DNA of 64,000 bases, from contig JALJCS010000001.1 of the NCBI GenBank assembly GCA_023055355.1, positions 104,721,881 to 104,785,880 on the forward strand. The letters run 5' to 3'. Shown here in pieces: positions 35,857 to 47,011 of this stretch. The notes beneath the pieces were generated by a model that had not been told where the DNA came from, did not search any database, and worked only from the letters and a program-made list of their open reading frames with translations. This stretch comes from Agelaius tricolor. Its lineage: Eukaryota; Chordata; Aves; Passeriformes; Icteridae. The position numbers and the translations under genes are program-made. Each line of letters starts with the position of its first letter. Position 1 is the first letter of the stretch.

Positions 35857-37939
35857 GTGAGCAGTGGTCAAAAGGGGAACTGAAACATCTTTTCCCTTTA
35901 GATGCCTTTAGTCTGTGGAAATCCATGACTTTGTGACAAGTGCTTCCAATTCAGGGACCGCTGTTAGCCAAGAAGACACTTTTCATTATGGTTCTGGCAT
36001 TCAGTGGTCTACAAAACATTTGTTTTCATACGTTGTACATTAAATTTTGAAAAAGTTGCAGATAAATTTAATTTCATTTAGCAATCAAAAATAATTTGTC
36101 ATAATATTACCAGTAATGTTTTTTAATTCTCCAAAAGCTTGGGTGTGGTATTGGTTAACTCCCTGTGTGAGTGTACAAGAGACTGATGTGTCTTTACCAT
36201 GTAACATCGTTTTGTAGTGGTTTCTGCTGGCATTATAGGGCAAAGCTTTCACTGAAATCTGTTAACTCTTGCTTATTTCTAAACAGTATCTTCTTAATAA
36301 ATTACCCAAAAGGACGTGTCCTTGTTGGAATTCCATCAAGTCAGAAATTAATTGAGCACTTAGTTAACTACAGGATCTGTAAGGTTCTTCTTGACTTATT
36401 AGGAAGAACTGTTCTAGCTGGAACTTGCAAAACACTGCAGCTCACTGTGCCTGCCACCCAGTCCACCAAAGTTCACCTCCACCTGATACAATTCCCAGAT
36501 GTAGTATCCCCTTGAATCCCAGGGAGAAACATAGAATCGTAGAGTGGTTTGGGTTGGAAGGCACCTTAAAGATCATCTAGTTCCCACCCCATGCCATGGG
36601 CAGGGACACTTCCCACTACATCCATGTTGGTCAAAGCCCCATCCAACCTTGAGCACTTCCTGGGATTGGACATCCACAACTTCTCTGGGCAGGCTCACCA
36701 CCCTCACAGTAAAGACTTTCTTCCTATTATCTAGTTTAAACCTACTCACTTCCAGCTTGAGGCCAATCCCCATTGTCCTGTAACTACATGCCCTTTTAAA
36801 AGTCCCTCTCCAGCTTTCTGGTAGGCTCTCTGCTGGTAGTGAAAGGCCACAGGTAGGTCAGGCTGAAGCGTTCTCTTCTTCAGGCTGAACAGACCCCAGT
36901 CCTATCAGCCTTTCATCCTAGGAGAGGTGCTCCATCTCTCTAATTAACTTGGTGGCCTCCTCTGGACTTGCTCCAGCAGGTCACTATCCTTCCTGTAGTG
37001 AGGTCCCCAGAGCTGGACACAGCACTCCAGGTGGGGTCTCACCAGAGTGGAGCAGAGGGGCAGAATCACCTTCTTGAACCTGCTGGCCACACTTCCAGAC
37101 AGGCATGTGACACATTCTTGGAGAAGCACCAGCAGAAGGGTTGCTTGGTTTCTAAGTCGGCCCATCAGAGTACTTGATGGACATAGGGAAAGAGGCATAG
37201 ATTTAAAAGGAATTACACATGGTCAAACAGAACTAGTTTTTCATGAGTCTTTTGCTCACTAGTTAATTATTTTATAATGTGGAGGAACTGACAGCTTTTG
37301 AGAAAGATGTCATCTGATTTGCAACTGCAAAACCCTGGCACTGCAGACACCCTCTCATTCTGGAGCTGACCCTGTCCCACTGAATGCTGTGAGGCAGCCT
37401 CCTCTCCACTGCCTCCAGGTTCTTTCCACAACCTGTGCCTTAAGAAGCTACCTAAGCCTTTCTTTCTGTCAGTACAACTGGCACTAAATATGCCAGGTGA
37501 ACTGTGTAGTGCAGATTTTTTTTAGGCTGTATTTTTCCTTCAAAACTTCCAAACTTGTTGGGAGACTGTTGCTATGGGGATGAACTTGAGCAGCAGCTCC
37601 TGTGATTTTCAGTGTCCTTGTACCTGGAGGAGTGTGGGCAGCACGGGAGGGGCACTCGGTGGGGACCGTGTCTGTCCCCTGTGGCACACGGGAGGGAGCT
37701 GATGGTCCCCTGCACAGCCACATCAATGCTCGTCTGGGCAGCACCAGGCAGGGCTCCTGTAGAGAGCAAAGAACTGCCCCCGCGCAGTTCTGTGTCACCT
37801 TCACTCTGACACAATGGGAATTCTGAAGCAGTCAAGTCACTGCCAGGAGTGTTTGCATGCCATTTCAGAACTCCAGCATTCGGTGTTAAAAGGGTTAATT
37901 AAACACTGAAAGTGGTTTCTATTTCCTTCTTTGCTTTAG
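35857..37939 (+). other. KLHL32: KLHL32 intron D-E (2.1 kb)
   Basis: Mostly occupied by an antisense CR1 insertion (36530-37105). No further feature is visible. It ends in ttctttgctttag at 37939. Confidence 0.7.
36530..37105 (-). mobile_element. CR1 LINE, antisense, with end of reverse-transcriptase frame
   Basis: A roughly 575-bp CR1 fragment in reverse orientation. Its 3' end is at 36530 (acatagaatcgtagagtggt, then ttgggttggaaggcacctt), and it continues to about 37105. Read on the - strand, the distal part still encodes a reverse-transcriptase C-terminus: [20 protein letters not shown] followed by DLLEQVQRR. This is the best-preserved CR1 here because it includes the ORF2 end as well as the 3' UTR. 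It is 5'-truncated and cannot be functional. It lies within KLHL32 intron D-E, about 830 bp upstream of exon E. Confidence 0.94.
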
Positions 37940-38034
37940 GTCAAAATGAGTCTGGAGTTGCTGTCCACAACGGTAGAATATATTTAGTTGGTGGCTATTC
38001 GATTTGGACAAATGAGCCTTTGGCATGTATCCAG
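37940..38034 (+). CDS. KLHL32: KLHL32 exon E: start of kelch blade 6
   Basis: A 95-bp exon: two bases completing the split Gly codon, then 31 codons ending in phase 0. Acceptor ttgctttag, donor ccag|gtgagc. The translation is GQNESGVAVHNGRIYLVGGY then SIWTNEPLACIQ. It carries the sixth double-Gly motif (LVGGY). Phases match exon D before it and exon F after it. Confidence 0.95.
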
Positions 38035-39820
38035 GTGAGCGATTTAGGTTTCAAGTCTTTTCCAATAATCTTGCAAGTATAAGTTTTGCACAGTCGTTAT
38101 TAAAAAAGGAAAATACATGTGAAGAGGAGAGATTAAGGATATTTCTTATGCAGCCACTGAACCTGCATAAACAGAGAGGAAATACTGTAGAAATTAAAAG
38201 TATTTCCAGATGAGCCAAGAGATTCAATTCCTCTAAGAAATTCCAGTAAACTAGGGTAAATTGTCTTTCCTTTGGCAAGATTTGGATTCACTGATTACAC
38301 AATCAAGTTCAAAATTTAAAAGGTTGCAGAGATGGATGATGGGGCAAAGAATTTTTCAGCCCATATTGGGATTTTTCTTTTCTTTCCAAGTTGTGTTTCT
38401 GAAGGGCAGCCAGAGTTGACGAGTTGTTTATTGACCAAGTGCAGTCAGCCTCCTACCTGCCCTACTGCTTACTGCCTTAAAGCTTCAGTGGAAGTTTTTT
38501 GATCCCTGCCCTAGGCAATAGGTTCTCCTACAAACTCATCTGCTCTCCCATCTTTTATAAAAGCAGCTCACCCACAGATCCATGGCTTTCAGGTATTTTG
38601 GTACAGAAATTAGGAATTCTTATCTTTCTGCATGTTTCTGAGTGAAGCAGTTCAGCATCACAGCCACTGCTTTGTCACCAGCTGGGCAGTTAAAAGCAGA
38701 AACTCCTGTTTATATCTCAGTTTCTGCACTTTTGCTGATAAACAACATTTTTATTAGCTTCCAACTTTTTGGATTTTAGAATTTCACCTCCAAACTGTCC
38801 CATAAGAATAGAGGTTAGGCTTAGCATAAGAAGGGAGTATATTAGGTTGCCAAGCTGCTGGTCTTACATTGAACACTTAGTAGCATGAATTTGTAAAGAG
38901 TAAGATAACACAAGATAAACAGTTAAAAACATGTTCTGGTCACTGGTATAATTGTGTTTTCACAAGTTGTTGGATACCACACAAAAAAAAATTCTTGGAA
39001 AAAGTCATTCAGGCTGGCTTGGATATAGCTGACATAAAATGCTTTGATGGAGTAATAGCACTGTGTAGAGGTAGCAGCTGTGCTCCACCAGTGGGCTCGT
39101 TTATAATCAACAGGTACTCTGCAGTATTGCACCTGGGTTTTAACATGGCTTAGTGACAAGCAAAAATAATCCTGGGATCTTGCTTTCTTAAATGGACATT
39201 TGTCCACATCCCCAGACTGGTTGTGAACTGGCAGCCTGCCTGACACAGTCCCCACATAAAAGGGAAAAGAAATATAATGAGTGATTTGGCAGAGCTGTGT
39301 GTGCTGTCCCTCCTCAGCTGTTGGCAGTGTGCCTGGCTTTAACCAGCAAAACTAGCCCTTTTATCTTCCAATTGAGGAAATCTGAGGTTGCTCTCTCCTT
39401 TGGAAGAAAAAATTCCATTTTTTCTTTAAATTTCTTTACTTACTTTAAGTCACTCATTTATTTGGCATTCCCATCTTCCACAGAGCTTCTGTGCCCCCTA
39501 AATACCTTGGAGCTGACAAGCGATTTCTGCTCTGTGCTAACAGGAGCCCTTCTGTGCAGAGTAACCCACTTGCATGGCTGCACATTTTCCTGCCAGCAAG
39601 CAGGATCCAATGTCATTGTTTGCTCCTGAGTGCCTGAGCACTCAGGTTTTGGGTTGGGTGATGAGAACAGCAAATGGATCACCAGATCCATAAATAATCT
39701 AACAATTATCTGAAACTACCTTTATGCTGGGATTAATAGTAAATACATGAGATGGGTGCCAGCAAATTTGTTTCAGCTTTCTTCTGTGATCCAAAAATAT
39801 TTGTATGCTTTGCCATGCAG
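38035..39820 (+). other. KLHL32: KLHL32 intron E-F (1.8 kb)
   Basis: AT-rich intron with no recognised repeat or RNA gene. It ends in tgctttgccatgcag at 39820. Confidence 0.65.
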
Positions 39821-39982
39821 GTGCTGGATGTTAGCAAGGAGGGGAAGGAAGAGGTATTCTATGGGCCTACGCTCCCCTTTGCTTCCAACGGAATAGCAGC
39901 CTGCTTTCTTCCAGCTCCTTATTTCACGTGCCCCAACCTTCAGACTCTGCAAGTGCCTCACCACAGGATCGGCACAATGTGA
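39821..39982 (+). CDS. KLHL32: KLHL32 exon F: C-terminus and stop codon
   Basis: A 162-bp coding segment of 53 codons plus TGA at 39980-39982, phase 0. It starts VLDVSKEGKEEVFYGPTLPF and ends TLQVPHHRIGTM. It closes the propeller after blade 6 and adds a short tail (CPNLQTLQVPHHR) characteristic of KLHL32 as I remember the human protein, which I believe ends in Ile rather than Met. The open frame extends left of 39821 to 39752, but the acceptor gcag and the join to exon E set the boundary. Confidence 0.95.
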   Translation: MLDVSKEGKEEVFYGPTLPFASNGIAACFLPAPYFTCPNLQTLQVPHHRIGTM

Positions 39983-40358
39983 CACATTCCTTGCGCTTCA
40001 GGGAATCGGAAGTGGAAAACGTCAAACCCCATAGGGTTTGATAGAAGGGTTTCTCTGGGTCAGTGAGAAGAGTCCATCCACTTGGGCTGCTGCTTTACCA
40101 TCACACATTTGTCGTAAGGCCAGATCCCAGCAGGCAGGAAGGAAGTCCCAAAGGCTGCGTGTGGTTTCTCTCCTGGGCTCAGAGGTGGCAGCGGATGCGT
40201 GAGCGCGTTGTGCAGTTCTGCCGGTGACCACTGGCTACCTGTCTCCTTCATTTCCTTATGCAACTTCATCAGGCATTGTGGATGCTCTCAGCTCTTCCTG
40301 GGCCGCTGCTCTTTGGAGTCTGCACATTCAGTTGTTCACCAGTGGCGCTTTCAAAGAC

Positions 40359-40364
40359 AATAAA
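40359..40364 (+). terminator. KLHL32: Candidate KLHL32 polyadenylation signal AATAAA
   Basis: The first canonical AATAAA after the KLHL32 stop, about 375 bp downstream, followed within 20 bp by a T/G-containing stretch (ctctgtttatgttg). It would give a short 3' UTR. Later A-rich sites exist, and the true cleavage site may be farther downstream. Confidence 0.4.
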
Positions 40365-43300
40365 AAAGCTCTGTTTATGTTGACAAAGATGATATAATAC
40401 CGTGCTAATTATGCAACTTACTCAATACCTTTGGCAAAAAGAATAACAAATGTGTTGACTTCCAATTCTGAACTCCATTGTTTACAGTTTCTCATTTAAT
40501 AATACTTCATTTGAAATTTAAATACTTCAAAACAGATTAAAACAAAAATAAAAAACAAACAAGCCCTATAGGATATGAGGAACAGATAAAAATTGTCTCA
40601 GCTGAAAGGCAAAGAAAATGAAGCTTCACGGTTAAACTCAAGTCTGAACTGAATGTGTTTGTCTGAGACTCTAAAGATTGTTTGGGATGTCATTTACCAA
40701 GGTCTACTACCAAATAAATGTTACCTTCTGTCATATGATCAATTCTTCCTGACAGCTGCAGTCTTTTAATGGTGGAGATCAGCCTCTTTACTGCATAATT
40801 AAAATGTGCCATTTACTTAATATTTTTAATATCCAGTTTGCAAGGGGTCACCACATTTACAATTATCAATGAACAGTCTCATTTTGTCCAACATATGGTC
40901 CCACAAATCACTGGTCTCCAGAGGCTAAACAGGTGTAGAACAATGTCAATATTTATTTATTTATCGTTTCAGTTTATATAGTGTGTCTCCATTCCACTCT
41001 CCAGGCATATGCCAGCTCACAGCAAATACTCTAACCTGGTGTATTTTGGCTTTGCTTGGCTACTGCAGTCCCTGTCTCTTATCTCTGTTTTATTTACATA
41101 TTGAACAAAAATGTCAATGTTTGTAAATATTAACCAAGCATGTAATTAAATCTTTCTCTATTTCTGATTTATGGATACTCTGCACTTCTCTGCCTTACCT
41201 ACTGATCAGCTCCCTGCCACTGTGCTGCCTGAGCAGACCTATCAAATTCCTGCTGATGCTCCTGCTATTCCACATGAGGAATGTGCTGCAGCAGTAGCCC
41301 GTGCCTGCTGGACAGGAACAGGTTTGACTTCATCCAGTGAGCAGAGCTCACTATCTTTTAAGGGTCTGATTACAGGGAGGTAACTTTATTATCATTTCTG
41401 TCTGGCGCTGGGCAGTGTACCGGTGGAACATCCCCTTTCCTTTTCCATACTTATCAGTTTAGAATGTTTTATGGTTGGGTTTTTGTTGTTTTTTTGCTGA
41501 GCTTCCTCACTTTCATTGCCTCGAGCAGAGCTGCAGCTGCACAGTCTTTGCCTGGCACACTGACTTGAGTTGCTAACACCATCTCACTCTGGGCACCAAG
41601 CACACCTATATCTAGGCAGCACTTTATGCTGCGTGGAGCTGGATCGGCTGTACATTGAGACACGTTTTAATTTCTTGGTTTAATTTGTTTGATCTCCTGG
41701 AAATCTGCATGCAAGGGATGGATCTCTGAACAGTCCATTTACAGAAATTGTTTTCCTGTGTGGGCTGCAGGGCCCAAGCCAGGCAAGTACACAAACTTTG
41801 ACTTAGGTGTGGCTTTCAGGGACACAAACGGAGTGCATGTCTCATTTTCAAGAGGAGGGTGGCTAAAATAATCAAAACCTGTACAGGGGCTTTGAGTCTC
41901 ATCTCAGATGTACCATACCAGGTGAGTGATCTGCTTTTGTTTCAGGGGCAGAACCGACACCATTTGTAAAGCCCAGGGCACTTCTGGGCAATTGTGCAAA
42001 GTGTGTTTTCTGTGTCTGTTTAGTTTGGAGACTTTTATTCCTAGGTCTCATAGCTTACTATGGCTGTAGCTATGGAATCATTTCTAAACTGCTGCTTCTG
42101 GAGAGCAGGGGGAGGGATTAGGATGGATCAGGACAGCTGCTGAGCAGCGGCAGAAAGTGGCAGCAGTGGCCTGGGTTTGAGAAGCAGAGGGGGGCAGCTT
42201 CCTTATGCAAAGCAGCATGTGCCTCTTGGTTCGAGGTCTGAAAGGCAAGAGAGCTGTTTATCATGTTTGTTCTGCCCTTTAGACACTTCTGCTGCTCTGG
42301 TTGTTGTCACCAATTGTCTGCACTGTGAATGGCAGTTTTAAACAGCTGTGCAATTGCATTATATTGGTTAGGGGTGCCTCTGCCACAGAGCCTCAGGACA
42401 ACACATATGCTCCTATAAGTGTCAGGATCCTGCTCTGGCTCTTAATCATCAGGCTTCACTGATTACAGAGGTCTTTCACAGCAACCTCTTAGTCACTTAA
42501 GTTTTGTGTCACACTTTCCTATCTGGGTCTTTCTGCTTTTGTTGCAGGACCTACAGGACAGATGGAGGGTGCTTTGCTGCACCTTAAGTCAGAACATAGC
42601 CCTTGCCAGATGAGCAAAACCCAGTTAATTATTGCCAGGTAAGAAAAGAGAGGAGTGTGGATGCACAGAGCAGACAGAGAGCACCCTGCTGTGGCTGAGA
42701 GGTCTCAGCTGAAGGAGTGAGGATGGGAGAGCAAGGCTGGCTTCATCTGCCACCTGCAGCTGTGCAGGTCTCCTGCAAAGGCTGCCTGGTGAGCTGAAGT
42801 TTCTGAATCATCGTGTCCTCACTCTGCCATCCTTCCATTGAATGTCTCTGGCTTCTCAAACTGCCATGGTTGCAGAATCCTGTGCGTGACCTCCTGATCC
42901 ACCTGTGATGTTCTAAATTTTGTACTATTTTGGGCAGACATAGGACTCTGAACCCAACCTTCATACCTACCCAGCCTGCTGGTTTTGGTACGTACCTCTG
43001 ACCCAGTTTAGCTCAGTTTTTTCCACACAGCCTTAAAACTGTCCAGAACAAGAATATTATTCCATGCTTACTGGTTCTGATCATCACAGTGGGAGAGCAG
43101 ATGCCAGCACAAGTCATTTATCCAGTTAGGAGTGTGCAAGGTAAGGGGAGCAGTTGCAACCAGTGAGAACTCACTACTGCTTCAGGGAAATAGGTGTTCG
43201 TACCAGTGAGTAATGCAGCAGTCACTGACTGTCCTGTTTGGAAAAAAGTGCAGTTCTGTGCCCTGAATTCCTTAGATTTACACATTAAGGCTATTTATAT

Positions 43301-44462
43301 CTGCAGCTAAGACTTTTGGGTCACAAGATCTTGAAGAGCTGTACTGAAGAGCTATTCTCTGATCTTTTTCAGGCCACACCCTTAAAGAATAATATTCCAT
43401 CCTTTATATAGCTTTAATTAAAGTATATAAATATATACTTCACAAGCAGCAGCAGCACTAACAGCCTCTTCTGCCACTTTGGTGTCTCTTGAGCATTTCA
43501 CACCCAAGTGCTGACTAAAGGAACACTCACATTTGATAAGCCAGTGTGCAGCAGTTCTGCTTCTGTACAGTAATGTTCTTGTAATCCTTTAACTTCTAGT
43601 TGTGGCTTACGATTTTCTTCTTAGTTTAGCAGCTTCTGAGCCAAGTTCCTGACTTTCAGAAGAGCTTCTGAAACTTCTGTTACTCTTTTTCATCTAAATT
43701 TTGCCTTCCCCAGTTACCCTCCCCCAAACCTGTACAGACATTTAGTACATCAGTTGCAGAATGGTGGAGAAACAGATAATTGAATATTCACACATGCAGA
43801 AACAACCCAGGCAGAATGTGGAACAATGTGGAAACAGGCGCGAAAAGAGGCGGCATCTGTTTATTGAAAATTAAAATGTAGAATAAATTAAGAGGGCAAG
43901 GTTAAAACACTTCATCTGCAGACAGAGTTTGTAGGGGAAGAAGACTGCAGGAAGTTTAGCACACAGATTGTGTATAAAGGACTTATGCAGTTCTATTTTT
44001 GCAAAATGAGGAGGTTTTCCCCCTCCAAGGACATGTTATAAAGGGATAAAGTGTCCACGTAAAGAATGGTTTTCCAATAGAGATGATTATATATAGCAGT
44101 TTCACAGTAATGCCAAAATTAAAATGCTTAAAACGTTAATGTTGCAATGCTTCAAGTGCTGAAGAACAGAGTAAGTATTTTTAGCAATACCCTCAATTCA
44201 TGTAAGTAAATGCTGTGCTAATTTTTCCACCGGTGCCTCTGCAGGTCATGCTGGGCCTTTCTAAAACAAATAATGAATTTAGCAAATTTGCATTTTTAAT
44301 GCCTGTTTTGGTGTCATTCTGCAAGGAGAAGGGTAGAGCCAAGATAGTGTTTGATGGACTGACAAATGCAGTGAATTCAGTTGTAATGTGGAATTACTCT
44401 GCTGGCATTTCCAAAGGCCTGTAAAGCTAGCACATCTATGAATAGAGCATCTGAGCTTTTTC

Positions 44463-44494
44463 CTTTTTTTATTTTTTTTTGTTGTTGTTGTTGT
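44463..44494. repeat. T-rich tract followed by (GTT)n
   Basis: A poly-T stretch running into four to five GTT units. Low complexity in the intergenic part. Confidence 0.8.
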
Positions 44495-45660
44495 TTTTGT
44501 TCTGTACATACCTTTGCACTTTGTACATTAGGCTTACAAAAGGTTTATCACTTTAAAGCTGCTCAAGTAGACAAAAGCCATATCCTAGTCATTCATCATA
44601 AAACAAGCTTAATTATGCTAGGACATATTGACACTGCATCAGATTTTTAATCTTCAACATAATTTTATAAGCATTGCTAACAGATGGGCTGATTACACTG
44701 AATTTGAGTTTTAAGTAATAGTTAAAAATTCTAAAATATGATTAAACTGGAAATACCCATTGCATACCTAATTTTCAAAAAGCTTCTGAAAGAAGGAAAA
44801 CCAGAGTGCAGTAAAACCTCTTTTTTGTTTCCTGAGTGAACTATATTGCATTTAAGTGCAAAGTTATCAAAGTTCCTTAGATGATCAAGCAGTTTATGCT
44901 ATTGGCAGCTCCTCTTCTGTTCAATTACAACAGATAGGCCAGGACCTTATTTTTACCATGGGTCTGCTGCTCTATTCCAGCATAAAAGACGTGAACTTTT
45001 CTATTTCAGAACCTCTTTTTTATCAAAACACGTACCCTCCCCTCTTTTTTTTTTCCATTGAAAATGAAAGCAAAGAGTAATTAAAATTAGGATGTTTCTG
45101 CTCTTCAATAACAATTACAAATGTAGAATTCTTACGAAACAGAGGGACAGCTTTGTGGGACTAATGGAAGTCACATGTCAATTCTGAACAGAAGGTATTT
45201 TTTTTCATGTTATCTTTTTAAGGTTACTAAAGGAAAGACAAGCCAGTCTTCCCTCTGCCTGCCATTGTTCATCATGTGCTGGACATGTGTTTTATATCAC
45301 AAGGGTGATAATGGGTCAGAGGTGATTGGTATCCTGAGTTCTGGAATAGGGGAAATACAAAGATTAAATACTGTCTATTTAGATCTCAATTCTATACATT
45401 GCAATAAAAAAAGGGTGCTTAGTATATATATACACACGCATCACAAAAATGTGTCCTCTTTTATTCTGGAACAGTCCTCTGGCCAAGGAGATAAGTGTGG
45501 AAAATTCTGGCAAGGCTTATGATGGCTTAGTTTCAGACAGGTCTCCCATCACCAGTATTAACATTTCCAAATGAAAGGCCACTGGTCGCAGACTGAGGGC
45601 AAGAAAAAGCATACTGAAATTAAAAATTTTGTTAAAACTCCACTGACCGTGTGGCTGCAT

Positions 45661-45803
45661 GAACCTGCAGCCCCAGAAGGAATCTCAGAACCTTGGAAAA
45701 GCTTTAAGGCAAGTAGAGCTGTGGATGCATAGCTCTCCAGTGGACACTAAGCTGCCTTAAAGCTTTTCCAAGGTTCTGAGATTCCTTCTGGGGCTGCAGG
45801 TTC
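45661..45803. repeat. Perfect 50-bp inverted repeat, 43-nt spacer
   Basis: Arm 45661-45710 and arm 45754-45803 are exact reverse complements over all 50 positions by direct comparison. Beyond the outer ends, similarity continues for about 12 bp with three mismatches, into the sequence next to the primer-binding site. The spacer 45711-45753 contains its own small inverted repeat, AGAGCT...AGCTCT. On the - strand the proximal arm is the ERV leader just after the primer-binding site, and the distal arm is its inverted copy. Confidence 0.95.
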
Positions 45804-45809
45804 GAGCAG

Positions 45810-45826
45810 CCCCACGTTGGGCGCCA
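45810..45826 (-). other. Retroviral primer-binding site, tRNA-Lys type
   Basis: The - strand reads TGGCGCCCAACGTGGGG, the sequence complementary to the 3' end of tRNA-Lys (the Lys-1,2 type used by many ERVK/betaretrovirus-like elements). It sits within a few bases of the LTR end, as in a provirus. This sets both the orientation and the class of the adjoining LTR. Confidence 0.9.
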
Positions 45827-46413
45827 ATATATGGAATATTAATCCCAATATTTCCGGGTGGGACGTGCCTGGCCCCGTCTGACCCTTACTGCTGGGCCAA
45901 AGGCGGTAGCTGTGGTGTTTCCCCTCAGAGATACCTTTGGCCGGCTGGGTGCTGCAGCTGGGCACTCAGAACAAATCCAGGCAAAATAGGAACTCAGTTT
46001 ACCTCTGCTGGAAAAGGTTCAGGTGACGGTGAAGAGAAAGGAGAGGATTCTATTGTAGAGTTTTAATCCAGAGTTTTATTGCAGGATGGTAGGTCTCTGA
46101 AAGAGCTCCCAATAGAATCCAGACCGCAGGGTCTCGTCTCCTTTTAAGCCCCGGGGACAGAGGGAGGGGAAGGGACAGGTGAGGGCCAACCAGATGTGAG
46201 GAGGGGAAGGCTCAAGGGGTATAGACACTTGGACAGGCCAATGAGCCCAGACCTGAGGGGCATCTTTTGAACTTCTGCCAACCACACGACGCCCTTGCTG
46301 GAATGTTAAGATTGATGGACAGCTCTTAGCAGGAGGGCACAAGGGGAAAGGAAAGGTTGGCACACCTGAGGAGTTGGGACAGGTGAAACAGGAAATGGCA
46401 TCACACTGCAACA
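45827..46413 (-). mobile_element. ERVK-type LTR, antisense
   Basis: About 585 bp, read on the - strand from TGTTGCAGTGTGATGCC at 46413 to ...aatattcca near 45832. A cttaaaagg TATA-like motif near 46145 and AATAAA at 46075-46080 give the U3-R-U5 order expected of an LTR. The region has higher GC content than its surroundings. The primer-binding site follows within about five bases. The 5' boundary was chosen because TG there abuts the possible ACTGAC duplication; TGTTTGTC at 46424 is a second possibility. Confidence 0.8.
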
Positions 46414-46463
46414 ACTGACAAACACTGATTCTATAGTTATGAGTAATTAATTAGATGTCTACT

Positions 46464-46680
46464 AGTTTTGGCTGGGGTGAAGTTAATTTTCTTCACTCTA
46501 TCTTCTTAGAGATGTTTTTGTTATTGCTGAGCAGGGCTTACACAGAGCCAAGGCTTTTCTGCTTCTCGTAGTGCCGGGCTGGGGAGGGGGCTGGGGGTGC
46601 TTGGGAGGCTGGAAGGGGACACAGCTGGGACAGGTGAACCCAAACTGACCAAAGGGACATCCCAGAGCATGTGACATTTT
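46464..46680 (+). mobile_element. ERVL-like LTR fragment, 5' part only
   Basis: Begins ctagttttggctggggtgaa and shares, in the same order, several phrases with the solo LTR at 27172: the opening, the tttttgttattgctgagcag segment, and the gaccaaagggacatcccaga segment. The 3' half, including the TATA-like part, is missing, and a CR1 fragment begins about 45 bp later. It is a degraded relative of the 27-kb element rather than a copy of the neighbouring ERVK LTR. Confidence 0.75.
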
Positions 46681-46726
46681 TAAACAATGTACTGGGAGAC
46701 ACCCTCACCATCCTCTAAGTACAACA

Positions 46727-46925
46727 GCCCTGCAATGAGTAGCAATCTTCAGATGAGTGAGGTTGCTTAGAACCTCATCTTACCTGACCTTCAATGTCTC
46801 CAGGGATGGAGCGTCTACCAACTCTCTGAGAAACCTGTCCTAGTGTTTCACCATCCTCATAATAAAGAAAATTCTTTCACAGATCTAGTCTGAATCTACC
46901 CTTTTTTAGACCAAACTCTTCAGTG
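46727..46925 (-). mobile_element. CR1 LINE fragment, antisense
   Basis: A roughly 200-bp antisense CR1 piece recognised by 'gttgcttagaacctcatc', 'caatgtctccagggatgga', 'cctagtgtttcaccatcctc' and the attctttcacagatctagtc segment. It covers an internal part of the CR1 3' region and lacks the terminal octamer. Heavily diverged. Confidence 0.85.
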
Positions 46926-46999
46926 TAAAATACTATAGAAAGGTTTAATTTAAATGTTTATTGCCTTAAGCAGCCTCTATACAGACAACATCTAATAAG

Positions 47000-47011
47000 A
47001 TATATATATAT
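47000..47011. repeat. Short (TA)n run beside a T tract
   Basis: About six TA units followed by eight T. Low complexity only. Confidence 0.7.

Larger units (their letters stand above)
1..39982 (+). other. KLHL32: KLHL32 gene, 3' part (six coding exons, partial at left edge)
   Basis: Gene-level entry. Six exons (1535-1750, 23040-23766, 33215-33273, 35664-35856, 37940-38034, 39821-39982) join in one frame to give 483 residues ending in TGA. Seen: the end of a BACK domain followed by six kelch blades with double-glycine motifs (IIGG, VAGG, AVGG, ISGG, VLGG, LVGG). Known: human KLHL32 is about 620 residues with BTB-BACK-kelch order, so about 137 N-terminal residues (BTB and start of BACK) lie left of the window. 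BTB-kelch proteins generally act as substrate adaptors for CUL3 ubiquitin ligases, with BTB binding CUL3 and kelch binding the substrate; the substrate of KLHL32 is not known to me. The downstream convergent neighbour MMS22L supports the assignment. KLHL26 and KLHL36 are more distant alternatives. Confidence 0.93.
45642..46419 (-). mobile_element. ERVK-type single-LTR insertion with foldback leader (composite)
   Basis: Composite read on the - strand: one LTR (46413 down to about 45827-45832), primer-binding site (45826-45810), a short leader, then an inverted copy of that leader ending inside a degraded copy of the primer-binding site at 45648. ACTGAC occurs on both sides, at 45642-45647 and 46414-46419, a possible 6-bp target duplication as expected for ERVK. 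No gag, pol or env sequence and no second LTR are present. Alternative readings are an ordinary truncated provirus with a chance flanking match, or a palindromic assembly error. Confidence 0.7.
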
